NCBI RefSeq assembly: GCF_023898315.1
Contig: NC_064625.1
Coordinates: forward strand, 101,170,269 to 101,234,268
Length of the DNA: 64,000 nucleotides
Reading direction: 5' to 3'
Origin: Schistocerca nitens
Taxonomy: Eukaryota > Arthropoda > Insecta > Orthoptera > Acrididae
Below, piece by piece: positions 21,954 through 33,069 of this stretch (positions are counted from its first letter, which is position 1; each line of letters starts with the position of its first letter). The notes under the pieces are model-generated. The model saw only the letters and a program-made list of their open reading frames with translations, had not been told where the DNA came from and made no database searches. The position numbers and the translations under genes are program-made.

Positions 21954-22149
21954 GTGAGATCCCGTGTTGATGTGGAACACGTGTCTGGGTTCGTGTCTAG
22001 TCAAGGCACCCACCTGTGCATTCATTTCATAGTCTTTAATGGTATTAGAGGTAGAAGAAACCCAAAGTGTGCCCACAAAGTAACAGCATTTGCAGAATGG
22101 GGAAAAAGCACTACAAATGTACGACAGGAGTAGATATTGTTCTTATTAT

Positions 22150-23768
22150 ACAGGGTAAGACAGCTAAGCCAGGCCACTCCAAATACACCCAGAATGAATA
22201 AATATACTGTGGTGCAGTTTTTGCCAAGCTATAGTGGACAATATATTAAATTTCCTGACATTTGCAAGTAGCTTTTGTTGTTTATAGTTGCCAAATTACA
22301 ACACTGACTTTTTTGCTCTAAATAACCATAACTTTTTCCTGTGCATCTGAAAGAAGCTTTCAAGAGAACTTCAACAACATAACATGTTTGGGACTTGATC
22401 AAATAGTATCATGAAAAAAACTGCTGCAAACCACTGTCCCACTATCAGGAGAAGTACTTCAAATGTCTGCCCTAGTACACCAAATTTAAGCAAACATGTA
22501 ACTCTCATATGGTTCTTGTGTTCACGTGTGCACTCAAAGCCCACCAGTCTGTGTTCTGCTGTTGTAATCAGATAACTTGCTTGTAAAGATGTTGAGACAT
22601 TCTCAGAATATACAACAGTTGAAAAAGTGTGTATCATTTATAGCAATTGTCACCCAAACTATTACACCAGCAGCATGGGCGTATGCTATAGAGTATCCAT
22701 ATCGTGCCAAACAGTCACGGTCTATATTTGCAAACATTATAAAAAAAAAGTTCTAGGAACCAGAAGTTTGGAGAATAAAATACGCCAAGGAAAAAGAAAA
22801 GAAACTGATGAAAGAAACAAAACCAACATTTTAGCAGTAGCAGCACACAATTCAAATGTCGCTGGGAGGCACATTAGAAATTCGAGAGTGATCAATTAAA
22901 CAAGTGTTTTGCAAACACTTTATTCCATCATATTTCATCCTCTTCACATTTTGCTACATCTACAGCTTTGTGGCAACGACTTACAAAATTGCTTACAGTT
23001 CTCTGAATGTTCCCTGTGAAAAGTGCAAAGTGATGCAGCATATCTATGCAAAATTTTGCTTAAGTAAGAACATCGATTACAAACCTTCTTCTTCTTCTTC
23101 TTCTTCTTCTTCTTTCAAACGCCACAGAAAAAAATAAGTAGCTCCATTAGAAAAAACTAAGCTGGTTACACATTTTGGACACTATAAATGATAAAAATTA
23201 CTTGTGAATGTTAGGAAATTTGGTATATTGTCCACTATAACTTGGCAAAAATTGCATCTCATCATATTTATCGTTTCTAAAAGTATTTCTATGGAGTGTA
23301 ACCATGTATAGAAGTGAAACATGGATGATAAATACCTTGGACAAGAAGAGAATAGAAGCTTTCGAAATGTGGTGCTACGGAAGAATGTTGAAGATTAGAT
23401 GGGTAGATCACATAACTAATGAGGAGGTATTGAATAGAATTGTTGAGAAGAGAAATTTGTAACACAACTTGACTAGAAGAAGGGATCGGTTGGTAGGACA
23501 TGTTCTGAGGCATCAAGGGATCACCAATTTAGTTTAGGAGGGCAGCCTGGATGGTAAAAATCACAGAGGGAGGCCAAGAGATGAATACACTAAGCAGATT
23601 CAGAAGGATGTAGGTTGCAGCAGGTACTGGGAAATGAAGAAGCTTGCACAGGATGGAGTAGCATGGGGAGCTGCATCAAACCAGTCTCTGGACTGAAGAC
23701 CATAACAACAACATATTTATCCATTCTGGATATATCAGGTTTGGCCTGTCTTAGCTGCCACATCCTGT
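22150..23768. mobile_element. Non-autonomous TIR element with an RTE fragment in its right arm
   Basis: Inverted ends of about 110 bp can be aligned: cagctaag ... caggcc at 22161-22175 and near 23745-23760, then tttttgccaag and tatagtggacaatata at 22219-22246 and inverted at 23225-23255. The right arm is interrupted by an RTE LINE fragment at 23273-23711. Without it the element is about 1.2 kb. I saw no transposase coding. A CTT triplet run lies at 23085-23112. The flanks suggest TA targeting, but this is not certain. Confidence 0.65.
23273..23711 (+). mobile_element. RTE LINE 3' fragment with 10-bp target duplication
   Basis: The sequence matches the last 440 bp of the RTE family on the + strand and ends in accataacaacaa. 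The direct repeat catatttatc flanks it at 23263-23272 and 23712-23721. Coding is the C-terminal RTE region (R-I-E-A-F-E-M-W-C-Y-G-R-M-L-K-I) with stops. It is the only RTE copy in the window in the sense orientation of the host gene. Confidence 0.85.
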
Positions 23769-24077
23769 GTATACACTGTTGGCCACTGAATTAGTAATGC
23801 CATGAAAGTGGCATGCAACAGATTTTCAGATAAGTAAGATGTGTACTACATGCCAGAATATCAAATGGTCCGCGTTTCAGTACAACTGCACAAAGTTGAT
23901 AGGTGTAATGTTATCTACATTGTAAGGAATCATAAATTAATATTAGTCCTTGTATAACAAGGATGAATGTCTACCAGCACATTGTCATGTTCTAGTAAAG
24001 AATATAGTAATAGTATTAGAACTTAAAGGGGGTCCAGGTCAGTCTGCAGTTTCTGAGAATTTAGGAACAAATGCAGA

Positions 24078-24316
24078 AAGATGATGATGATGTTTGGTTT
24101 GTGGGATGCTCAACGGCGCAGTTATCAGTGCCTGTACAAATTCCCAACCTGTGCTCAGTCCAATCTTGCCACTTTCATGAATGATGATGAAAAGATGAGG
24201 ACAACACAAACACCCAGTCATCTTGAGGCAGGTGAAAATCCCTGACCCCGCCGGGAATCGAACCTGGGACTCCGTGCTCGGGAAGCGATAACGTGACCGC
24301 GAGACCACGAGCTGTG
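24078..24316 (-). repeat. tRNA-derived SINE of a second family
   Basis: The minus strand begins ccacagctcgtggtctcgcg, has the B box ggttcgattcc, then the body with cacctgcctcaagatgactg, and ends in a gatgatgat-type triplet tail (24078-24093). It differs in sequence from the SINE at 12939-13154. The head resembles a tRNA, but the A-box side is degenerate. Confidence 0.75.
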
Positions 24317-24529
24317 GACATTGAAGATTGACAAACTTCCAGTGATGGCAAGTGACTACTTGGATCAGCAGCAACCAGTGTTTCAGTTTGCAAGCTTCTT
24401 CTGTTGCTGTATACCTCACCTAAATGCTATCATCTATGGCTGCCACTTGCCTTGTATCTCTGGTTTCGTGTCTTGGAGTGATATACCAGGCTTCCAACAG
24501 CCTCATGCTTATAATGCACAACTCAATAA

Positions 24530-24765
24530 GGCCTCAATACATGGCATCATGTCACAATTTGACAGTGGAAGGATTATAGTGTATTAAGACTGCAGTTTAC
24601 TCCATGATATCGCTACCTGTGTCATTTGGGAATATGGAACTGCTTTGTTCAGGAGGCTCTCAATGGTTCCAAGTGTCCAGCACTCAAGAGGACAGACATA
24701 TTGTTCATTTGGCTGTGCAGAATCGTACAGCTGCATCAGGTAATTTGATCAGGAAATAAGACTGT
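24530..24765 (+). pseudogene. Tc1-like transposase N-terminal remnant
   Basis: The + strand reads G-I-M-S-Q-F-D-S-G-R-I-I-V-Y, then D-C-S-L-L-H-D-I-A-T after a stop, and a frameshifted R-G-Q-T-Y-like block. This matches the HTH region of the Tc1 group seen at 43522-43322 (D-F-D-K-G-R-I-V-A-Y). No catalytic part or inverted repeats were found. Confidence 0.55.
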
Positions 24766-25838
24766 AACTGTGGAGCAGCTGTTGTGATCTTCTATCATGG
24801 TTTTGACTTTTCAGTTGATCTGCTCAGGACCTAATGAGAGGTCTCCAAAACACAGTAAACTGGAATATTTTTATTTTTTCATAGCAATAAACTGTAATAA
24901 TATTCCTCTTTTTAATTTTCAATGATTTTCATAGGCTGGTGCTTCTCATGATTCTAAGTGGGAAACAGAATACTATCCCAACATTAATTAATTTCCATGT
25001 AATAATATTTCTTGGCTACTACATTACAGACTGACATCTCTCATTGATGATATACTTGAAGTTAGAATATACCTCCAAACAATATATGTGTTCAATGCAT
25101 TTAATATTTTTCACTTCAGCACACTGTAAATATTTTCATATTCACAGATACAAATTGTATAATGCTCTTGAAGTAAGAAACACAGAACTTCTTAATGTTT
25201 CTGCACCACCATTTATTAAATGTACTGTACATATATAAACTTTTCTCTGAGTGTTACAACTGACAGTAAACAATATTAATGCACTATGTCCATCTTCAAT
25301 CAGATTCAAAACAAAACTCCAGATTTATATGACATAATTTACAATGCTTTAGATGACTTTTATTCTATTTATTATAATCTACTGTAACAAGACTCTTGAC
25401 AATGTGGCTGCCATCTTCTCACAGTCACTGACCATCAGCTAAAATATCAGGAACCAGCACCGTAAAGTTTTCCATTAATAAAGAAGTACAATGTCACACA
25501 ATTACAATCCTGTAAATACCACATGAAACAGAAAAAAAATATTGTGGGAATATATTTAAATAAAACTAACATACTTACATTGAAATACAAATTTGTAAAT
25601 GTGTAACTTATGTCACTCAGGTGGGGAAGACACTGTAATAATCTGTACAGTATTTGTAACACTACACTCACCAGGTTTGTGTCTCGTCCTGACAGCCACC
25701 TGTACATTGAATTTAGTGCATGTTTTACTGTTACTGATAGAAGAAATCCAGCCAGTATACAGAGTGAAACTCCATCTACAGAATGGGGAATAATAACTAC
25801 ATTTTTTAACATTCTCATTCTATCAACTTTATTCAAAC
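24766..25838. other. AT-rich intronic sequence, nothing recognised
   Basis: Across about 1.1 kb I see no supported coding region, RNA gene or repeat structure. Confidence 0.5.
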
Positions 25839-25853
25839 ATATTAGTATAACAT

Positions 25854-26147
25854 ATCTAAAAACAAAGATGATGTGACTTACCAAATGAAAGTGCTGGCAG
25901 GTCAACAGACACACAAACAAACACAAACATACACACAAAATTCAAGCTTTCGCAACAAACTGTTGCCTCATCAGGAAAGAGGGAAGGAGAGGGGAAGACG
26001 AAAGGATGTGGGTTTTAAGGGAGAGTGTAAGGAGTCATTCCAATCCCGGGAGCGGAAAGACTTACCTTAGGGGGAAAAAAGGACGGGTATACACTCGCAC
26101 ACACACACATATCCATCCACACATATACAGACACAAGCAGACATATT
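25854..26147 (-). mobile_element. Penelope-like terminal unit (single 294-bp monomer)
   Basis: The unit is bounded by the 15-bp direct repeat atattagtataacat at 25839-25853 and 26148-26162. The sequence (gatgatgtgacttaccaaat ... acacaagcagacatatt) is the same terminal unit that forms the inverted arms of the Penelope-like element at 48320-49652, where the coding direction places it at the 3' end. Relative to that element this monomer is in minus orientation. It has no coding capacity. Confidence 0.75.
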
Positions 26148-26162
26148 ATATTAGTATAACAT

Positions 26163-26773
26163 GAAGAAATAATAATGTGGTGCATTGTTATGCATTGTTT
26201 CTTTTATCACAGCACCAATTGCCAGTGATGGTAACAGCAGTATTAAATTCCCAGGCTGAAATTCTGTTTAGATGCTTACCTCAACCGCAGGAAGTGTTGT
26301 TCCAGGCCTTTGCAGTAGATAAACTCAACACTTATGTTTTTAATTTCCATTTATTTCAGAAAAGCACAAACATAATATCAGACTTCACATAACAAATAGA
26401 GGAGTAAAAAAACCAACACTCTCTAAAGCAGTGCCACACTATGACCCGTTGGCCTCCAAAACATTTCATTATATGAAGTGTCCCAGGAGGAGTGGTCAAT
26501 ATTCAGGGATATCGCAGGAACGATCATTCGAAGCAGATCCAAAATACATACCTTAAGAACTATGAGCATTTCTTCATCTACCATACCACCTGAGTTGCCA
26601 ACTGATGTAACTGAAAACTTTAGAGAAAACCCAGTTCACTTGTACGTAAGTTCCCCAGTCATCAGTAGTGTCATCTCTCAATGAGGAACTTGAAACTTTC
26701 AGCACAGGGTGGGAGCATGTAGAGGAACTATGGCTCAAGTGGAAAGAATAGTTGATCATGCAGTGGATAGATA
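26163..26773. other. Unassigned intronic sequence
   Basis: No gene is supported. The stretch around 26475-26570 (tgtcccaggaggagtggtca and following) looks like part of an interspersed repeat I have seen in locust sequence, but I cannot classify it. Confidence 0.35.
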
Positions 26774-26865
26774 CAGGGTGTTTCAAAAATGACCGGTATA
26801 TTTGAAACGGCAATAAAAACTAAATGAGCAGCAATAGAAATACACTGTTGTTGTTGTTGTGGTCT

Positions 26866-28512
26866 TCAGTCCTGAGACTGGTTTGATGCAGCTCTCCATG
26901 CTACTCTATCCTGTGCAAGCTTCTTCATCTCCCAGTACCTACTGCAACTTACATCCTTCTGAATCTGCTTAGTGTATTGATCTCTTGGTCTCCCTCTACG
27001 ATTTTTACCCTCCACGCTGCCCTCCAATGCTAAATTTGTGATCCCTTGATGCCTCAAAACATGTCCTACCAACCAATCCCTTCTTCTAGTCAAGTTGTGC
27101 CACAAACTTCTCTTCTCCCCAATCCTATTCAATACCTCCTCATTAGTTACGTGATCTACCCACCTTATCTTCAGCATTCTTCTGTAGCACCACATTTCGA
27201 AAGCTTCTATTCTCTTCTTGTCCAAACTGGTTATCGTCCATGTTTCACTTCCATACATGGCTACACTCCATACAAATATTTTCAGAAACGACTTCCTGAC
27301 AGTTAAATCTATACTCGATGTTAACAAATTTCTCTTCTTCAGAAACGATTTCCTTGCCATTGCCAGTCTACATTTTATATCCTCTCTACTTCGACCATCA
27401 TCAGTTTTTTTACTCCCTAAATAGCAAAACTCCTTTACTACTTTAAGTGTCTCATTTCCTAATCTAATCCCCTCAGCATCACCCGATTTAATTTGACTAC
27501 ATTCCATTATCCTCGTTTTGCTTTTGTTGATGTTCATCTTATATTCTCCCTTCAAGACACCATCCATTCCGTTCAACTGCTCTTCCAAGTCCTTTGCTGT
27601 CTCTGACAGAATTACAATGTCATCGGCGAACCTCAAAGTTTTTACTTCTTCTCCATGAATATTAATACCTACTCCGAATTTTTCTTTTGTTTCCTTTACT
27701 GCTTGCTCAATATACAGATTGAATAACATCGGGGAGAGGCTACAACCCTGTCTCACTCCTTTCCCAACCACTGCTTCCCTTTCATGCCCCTCGACTCTTA
27801 TAACTGCCATCTGGTTTCTGTACAAATTGTAAATAGCCTTTCACTCCCTCTATTTTACCCCTGCCACCTTCAGAATTTGAAAGAGAGTATTCCAGTTAAC
27901 GTTGTCAAAAGCTTTCTCTAAGTCTACAAATGCTAGAAACATAGGTTTGCCTTTTCTTAATCTTTCTTCTAAGATAAGTCGTAAGGTTAGTATTGCCTCA
28001 CGTGTTCCAACATTTCTACGGAATCCAAACTGATCTTCCCCGAGGTCCGCTTCTACCAGTTTTTCCATTCGTCTGTAAAGAATTCGCATTAGTATTTTGC
28101 AGCTGTGACTTATTAAACTGATAGTTTGGTAATTTTCACATTTGTCAACACCTGCTTTCTTTGGTATTGGAATCATTATATTCTTCTTGAAGTCTGTGGG
28201 TATTTCGCCTGTCTCATACATCTTGCTCACCAGATGGTAGAGTTTTGTCAGGAATGGCTCTCCCAAGGCCATCAGTAGTTCTAATGGAATGTTGTCTACT
28301 CCCGGGGCCTTGTTTCGACTCAGGTCTTTCAGTGCTCTGTCAAACTCTTCACGCAGTATCTTATCTCCCATTTCATCTACATCCTCTTCCATTTCCATAA
28401 TATTGTCCTCAAGTACATCGCCCTTGTATAAACCCTCTATATACTCCTTCCACCTTTCTGCCTTCCCTTCTTTGCTTAGAACTGGGTTGCCATCTGAGCT
28501 CTTGATATTCAT
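26866..28512 (-). pseudogene. RTE LINE reverse transcriptase region
   Basis: The frame 28512-27850 opens with M-N-I-K-S-S-D-G-N-P and carries I-P-I-P-K-K-A-G-V-D-K, D-Q-F-G-F-R-R-N-V-G-T-R-E and L-A-F-V-D-L-E-K-A-F-D-N-V (RT motifs up to A). Stops near 27847-27858 break it. The frame 27825-26866 resumes with V-R-Q-G-C-S-L-S-P (motif B) and F-A-D-D-I-V-I-L (motif C, both Asp present), then the C-terminal region. Similarity across the break shows a single original frame. Confidence 0.9.
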
Positions 28513-28584
28513 ACAAGTGGTTCTCTTCTCTCCAAAGGTCTCTTTAATTTTCCTGTAGGCAGTATCTATCTTACCCCTAGTGAG

Positions 28585-29823
28585 TCAAGCCTCTACATCC
28601 TTACATTTGTCCTCTAGCCATCCCTGCTTAGCCATTTTGCACTTTCTGTCGATCTCATTTTTGAGACGTTTGTATTCCCTTTTGCCTGCTTCATTTACTG
28701 CATTTTTATATTTTCTCCTTTCATCAATTAAATTCAATATTTCTTCTGTTACCCAAGGATTTCTATTAGCCCTCGTCTTTTTACCTACTTGATCCTCTGC
28801 TGCCTTCACTACTTCATCCCTCAGAGCTACCCATTCTTCTTCTACTTTATTTCTTTCCCCCATTCCTGTCAATTGTTCCCTTATGCTCTCCCTGAAACTC
28901 TCTACAACCTCTGGTTCTTTCAGTTTATCCAGGTCCCATCTGCTTAAATTCCCACCTTTTTGCAGTTTCTTCAGTTTCAATCTGCAGTTCATAACCAATA
29001 GATTGTGGTCAGAATCCACATCTGCCCCTGGAAATGTCTTACAATTCAAAACCTGGTTCCTAAATCTCTGTCTTACCATTATATAATCTATCTGATACCT
29101 ATTAGTATCTCCAGGATTCTTCCAGGTATACAACCTTCTTTTATGATTCTTGAACCAAGTGTTAGCTATGATTAAGTTATGCTCTGTGCAAAATTCTACA
29201 AGGCGGCTTCCTCTTTCATTTCTTCCCCCCAATCCATATTCACCTACTACGTTTCCTTCTCTCCCTTTTCCTACTGACGAATTCCAGTCACCCATGACTA
29301 TTAAATTTTCGTCTCCCTTCACTACCTGAATAATTTCTTTTATCTCGTCATACATTTCATCAATTTCTTCATCATCTGCAGAGCTAGTTGGCATATAAAC
29401 TTGTACTACTGTAGTAGGCATGGGCTTTGTGTCTATCTTGGCCACAATAATGCGTTCACTATGCTGTTTGTAGTAGCTAACCCGCACTCCTATTTTTTTA
29501 TTCATTATTAAACCTACTCCTGCATTGCCCCTATTTGATTTTGTATTTATAACCCTGTAATCACCTGACCAAAAGTCTTGTTCCTCCTGCCACCGAACTT
29601 CACTAATTCCCACTATATCTAACTTTAACCTATCCATTTCCCTTTTTAAATTTTCTAGCCTACCTGCCCGATTAAGGGATCTGACATTCCACGCTCCGAT
29701 CCGTAGAATGCCAGTTTTCTTTCTCCTGATAACGACGTCCTCTTGAGTAGTCCCCGCCCGGAGATCCGAATGGGGGACTATTTTACCTCCGGAATATTTT
29801 ACGCAAGAGGACGCCATCATCAT
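28585..29823 (-). pseudogene. RTE LINE endonuclease region
   Basis: The 412-codon frame starts at 29823 with M-M-M-A-S-S-C-V-K-Y. Apurinic-type endonuclease motifs are G-A-W-N-V-R-S-L near residue 42, S-E-V-R-W-Q-E near 75, V-Q-V-Y-M-P-T near 142, V-M-G-D-W-N-S-S-V-G near 172, Y-Q-I-D-Y-I near 245 and V-D-S-D-H-N-L-L near 268. The frame ends at a TGA near 28582-28584, after which the same polypeptide continues, so a stop separates endonuclease from RT in this copy. Confidence 0.88.
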
Positions 29824-30350
29824 TTAATCATACAGAAAAGCTGCATATCCTCGGGAAAAATTTCGGCTGTAGTTTCCCCTTGCTTTCAGCCGTTCGCAGT
29901 ACCAGCACAGCAAGGCCGTTTTGGTTAATGTTACAAGGCCAGATCAGTCAATCATCCAGACTGTTGCCCCTGCAACTACTGAAAAGGCTGCTGCCCCTCT
30001 TCAGGAACCACGTTTGTCTGGCCTCTCAACAGATACCCCTCCGTTGTGGTTGCACCTACGGTACGGCCATCTGTATCGCTAAGGCACGCAAGCCTCCCCA
30101 CCAACGGCAAGGTCCATGGTTCATGGGGAAAAAAAATACACTGTTTATTGCAATATGCTTGGGACAACAGTACATTTTCAGGCGGACAAACTTTCGAAAT
30201 TACAGTAGTTACAATTTTCAACAACAGATGGCGCTGCAAGTGATGTGAAAGATATAGAAGACAACGCAGTCTGTGGGTGCGCCATTCTGTACGTCGTCTT
30301 TCTGCTGTAAGCATGTGCTGTTCACAACGTGCAAGTGTGCTGTAGACAAC

Positions 30351-31437
30351 ATGGTTTATTCCTTAGAACAGAGGATTTTTCTGGTGTTGGAATTCCACCG
30401 CCTAGAACACAGTGTTGTTGCAACAAGATGAAGTTTTCAACGGAGGTTTAATGTAACCAAAGGACCGAAAAGCGATACAATAAAGGATCTGTTTGAAAAA
30501 TTTCAACGGACTGGGAACGTGACGGATGAACGTGCTGGAAAGGTAGGGCGACCGTGTACGGCAACCACAGAGGGCAACGCGCAGCTAGTGCAGCAGGTGA
30601 TCCAACAGAAGCCTCGGGTTTCCGTTCGCCGTGTTGCAGCTGCGGTCCAAATGACGCCAACGTCCACGTATCGTCTCATGTGCCAGAGTTTACACCTCTA
30701 TCCATACAAAATTCAAACACGGCAACCCCTCAGCGCCGCTACCATTGCTGCACGAGAGACATTCGCGAACGATATAGTGCACAGGATTGATGACGGCGAT
30801 ATGCATGTGGGCAGCATTTGGTTTACTGACGAAGCTTATTTTTACCTGGACGGCTTCGTCAATAAACAGAACTGGCGCATATGGGGAACCGAAAAGCCCC
30901 ATGTTGCAGTCCCATCGTCCCTGCATCCTCAAAAAGTACTGGTCTGGGCCGCCATTTCTTCCAAAGGAATCATTGGCCCAATTTTTCAGATCCGAAACGA
31001 TTACTGCATCACTCTATCTGGACATTCTTCGTGAATTTGTGGCGGTACAAACTGCCTTAGACAACACTGCGAACACCTCGTGGTTTATGCAAAATGGTGC
31101 CCGGCCACATCGCACGGCCGACGTCTTTAATTTCCTGAATGAATATTTCGATGATCGTGTGATTGCTTTGGGCTATCCGAAACATACAGGAGGCGGCGTG
31201 GATTGGCCTTCCTATTCGCCAGACATGAACCCCTGTGACTTCTTTCTGTGGGGACACTTGAAAGACCAGGTGTACCGCCAGAATCCAGAAACAATTGAAC
31301 AGCTGAAGCAGTACATCTCATCTGCATGTGAAGCCATTCCGCCAGACACGTTGTCGAAGGTTTCGGGTAATTTCATTCAGAGACTACGCCATATTATTGC
31401 TACACATGGTGGATATGTGGAAAATATCGTACTATAG
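30351..31437 (+). pseudogene. Tc1/mariner-superfamily transposase (DUF4817-like N-terminus), broken
   Basis: An ATG at 30351 begins a helix-turn-helix region (L-E-Q-R-I-F-L-V-L-E-F-H) broken by TGA at 30429-30431. The second HTH has G-R-P-C-T-A-T and V-S-V-R-R-V-A-A-A-V-Q-M-T. First Asp: W-F-T-D-E-A-Y-F. A frameshift follows near 30985-31000. Second position: F-M-Q-N-G-A-R-P-H, where Asn replaces Asp. Third Asp: S-P-D-M-N-P-C-D-F-F. There are 47 residues between the second and third positions, more than the 34 of classical mariners. It is inactive as it stands. Confidence 0.85.
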
Positions 31438-31839
31438 AGTTTCCCAGACCACAGCGCCATCTGTTGTTGAAAATTGTAACTACTGTAATTTCGAAAGTTT
31501 GTCTGCTTGAAAATGTACTGTTGTCCCAAGCATATTGCAACAAACGGTGTATTTCTATCGCTGCTCGTTTAGTTTTTATTGCCGTTGCAAATATACCGGT
31601 CATTTTTGAAACACCCTGTATGTACCCAGTAGAACAGTTCATGATGGGAAGGAACCTCCATGGTATACAATCATTGTATGGGAACTTCTAAAGAAGCAGA
31701 GATTACTGCTTAATAGGCATTAAACAAAGCATAGGTCTATAGATAGATAGATGCTAAATGAAAAGCATTTGGCTGTCAAGTGAGCAATGTGTGATGCCTT
31801 CAGTGACTGCTGTAGCAGAATATTATCAAATTATCTTTC

Positions 31840-33030
31840 ACAAAACTCAAAGAAATTCTGATCATACACAAAGGCTGTTAGTGGCACCAAAGTTAGTGTC
31901 CAGTCCCTAGCAAATGAGACAAGAACAGAAATTGGGGGCAGCAAAACAAAATCTGAAATGCGTAACTCCATTTTCAAATGTTACTTTACAAAGGGAAACC
32001 CAAGAGAATTGCCCCAATTTAATCCTCGTACCACTGAAAGAATGAATGAAACAAGTATTAGTGTCAGTACTGTTGAGAAACAGCTGTAATCGCTAAAATT
32101 GAACAAAGTTCCAGAGCCCTGTGGAATCTCTGTCAGATTCTATACTGAATTTGTGGCTGAGTTAGCCCCTCTTCTAGCTATAATCTATCATAGATTCATC
32201 GATCAAAAAAACTGTGCCCAGTTCTTGAACAAAAAGCACAGGTCACGCCATCTACAAGAAGGGTAGTAGAAATGATCTACAAATCTAGCACCCAATATCT
32301 TTGACATTGATTCATTACAGAATCTTAGAACATATTCTGAGCTCTAAGATAATGAGGTATCTTGAACAAAATGACCTCCTCAATGTCTACCCATGGATTC
32401 TGAAAACATGACAGACTGAAAGCTTTGGATTGATGCATCAGGTAGATGCAGTATTTCTTGATTTTCGAAAAGCATTTGACTCAGTGTCACATGTACGCTT
32501 ATTGTCAAAAGTATGATCATATGGGCTATCAAGTGAAATTTGTGACTGGATTGAGACTTTTTGATAGGGAGGATGCAGCATGTTATCTTGGATGGAGAGT
32601 CACCATCAGATGTAGAAGTAATTTCAGGTGCGCCCCAGGGAAGTGTGCAGGAACGCTTGCTGTTCATGTCATATATTATTGACCTTGCTTGTGTTGACAG
32701 TAACCTCAGACATTTTGCAGATGATGCAATTATCTGTAATGAAGTACTGTCTGAAAGATACTGCATAAATATTCAGTCAAATCTTGATAAGTTTCAAAGT
32801 GGTGCAATGATTGGCAAATCGTTTTAAATGTTCAGAAATTTAAAATTATGCACTTAAGAAAATGAAAAAATGACTGTAATATCAGTGAGTCACTGTTGAA
32901 GTCAGCCAAATCATGCAAATACTTGGGTGTAAACGTTGTAGGGATATGAAATAATAATCATATAGGCACAGTTGTAGATAAAGCAGGTAGCCCTGTCTGC
33001 CGACTGTTTAGGAAACTACTGCTATGTTGT
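31840..33030 (+). mobile_element. Strongly decayed LINE reverse transcriptase remnant
   Basis: Reading + strand frames in turn gives R-I-L-E-H-I-L, then F-D-F-R-K-A-F-D-S-V-S-H near 32460-32490, then S-G-A-P-Q-G-S-V-Q-E-R near 32620, L-R-H-F-A-D-D-A-I-I near 32706-32735, and later a Y-L-G-V-like block near 32920. These are RT motifs A, B and C of a Jockey/CR1-type LINE, with frameshifts and stops throughout. The F-A-D-D box is intact. Ends are undefined. Confidence 0.7.
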
Positions 33031-33069
33031 TTTGATTCAGTTGTTTGCCAGTCAGTAAGAGCATATCAC

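Larger units (their letters stand above)
26850..30133 (-). mobile_element. Near-full-length RTE LINE with 12-bp target duplication
   Basis: The direct repeat aaatacactgtt flanks it at 26838-26849 and 30134-30145. The 3' tail of CAA repeats is at the left. The 5' end (tttttccccatgaaccatgg on the minus strand) is at the right, followed by about 300 bp of 5' UTR before the first ATG at 29823. Endonuclease and RT regions follow with only a few in-frame stops. It is the most complete of seven RTE copies in the window and serves as the reference for the others. Confidence 0.93.
26774..31618 (+). mobile_element. Long-TIR DNA transposon with a nested RTE LINE
   Basis: The ends are cagggtgtttcaaaaatgac and its inverse, flanked by TA at 26772-26773 and 31619-31620. 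The inverted similarity extends about 170 bp inward. The left arm is split: 26774-26849 lies left of the RTE insertion and about 30146-30232 right of it. The right arm is about 31448-31618. Without the insertion the element is about 1.55 kb and carries one transposase frame at 30351-31437. Confidence 0.88.

Noticed and set aside
21491..22076. Minus-strand frames opposite exon 2
   Set aside because: These are an antisense shadow of the Gln/Arg-rich exon; no domain and no independent support.
25447..25938. Minus-strand 163-codon frame
   Set aside because: It is AT-rich and Val/Leu/Cys/Phe-rich, overlaps a Penelope-like terminal unit at its start and shows no recognisable domain or splice context.
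28585..29823. Host gene resembling craniofacial development protein 2
   Set aside because: The frame is the endonuclease of an RTE LINE: it is followed by RT, ends in a CAA tail and is flanked by a target duplication.
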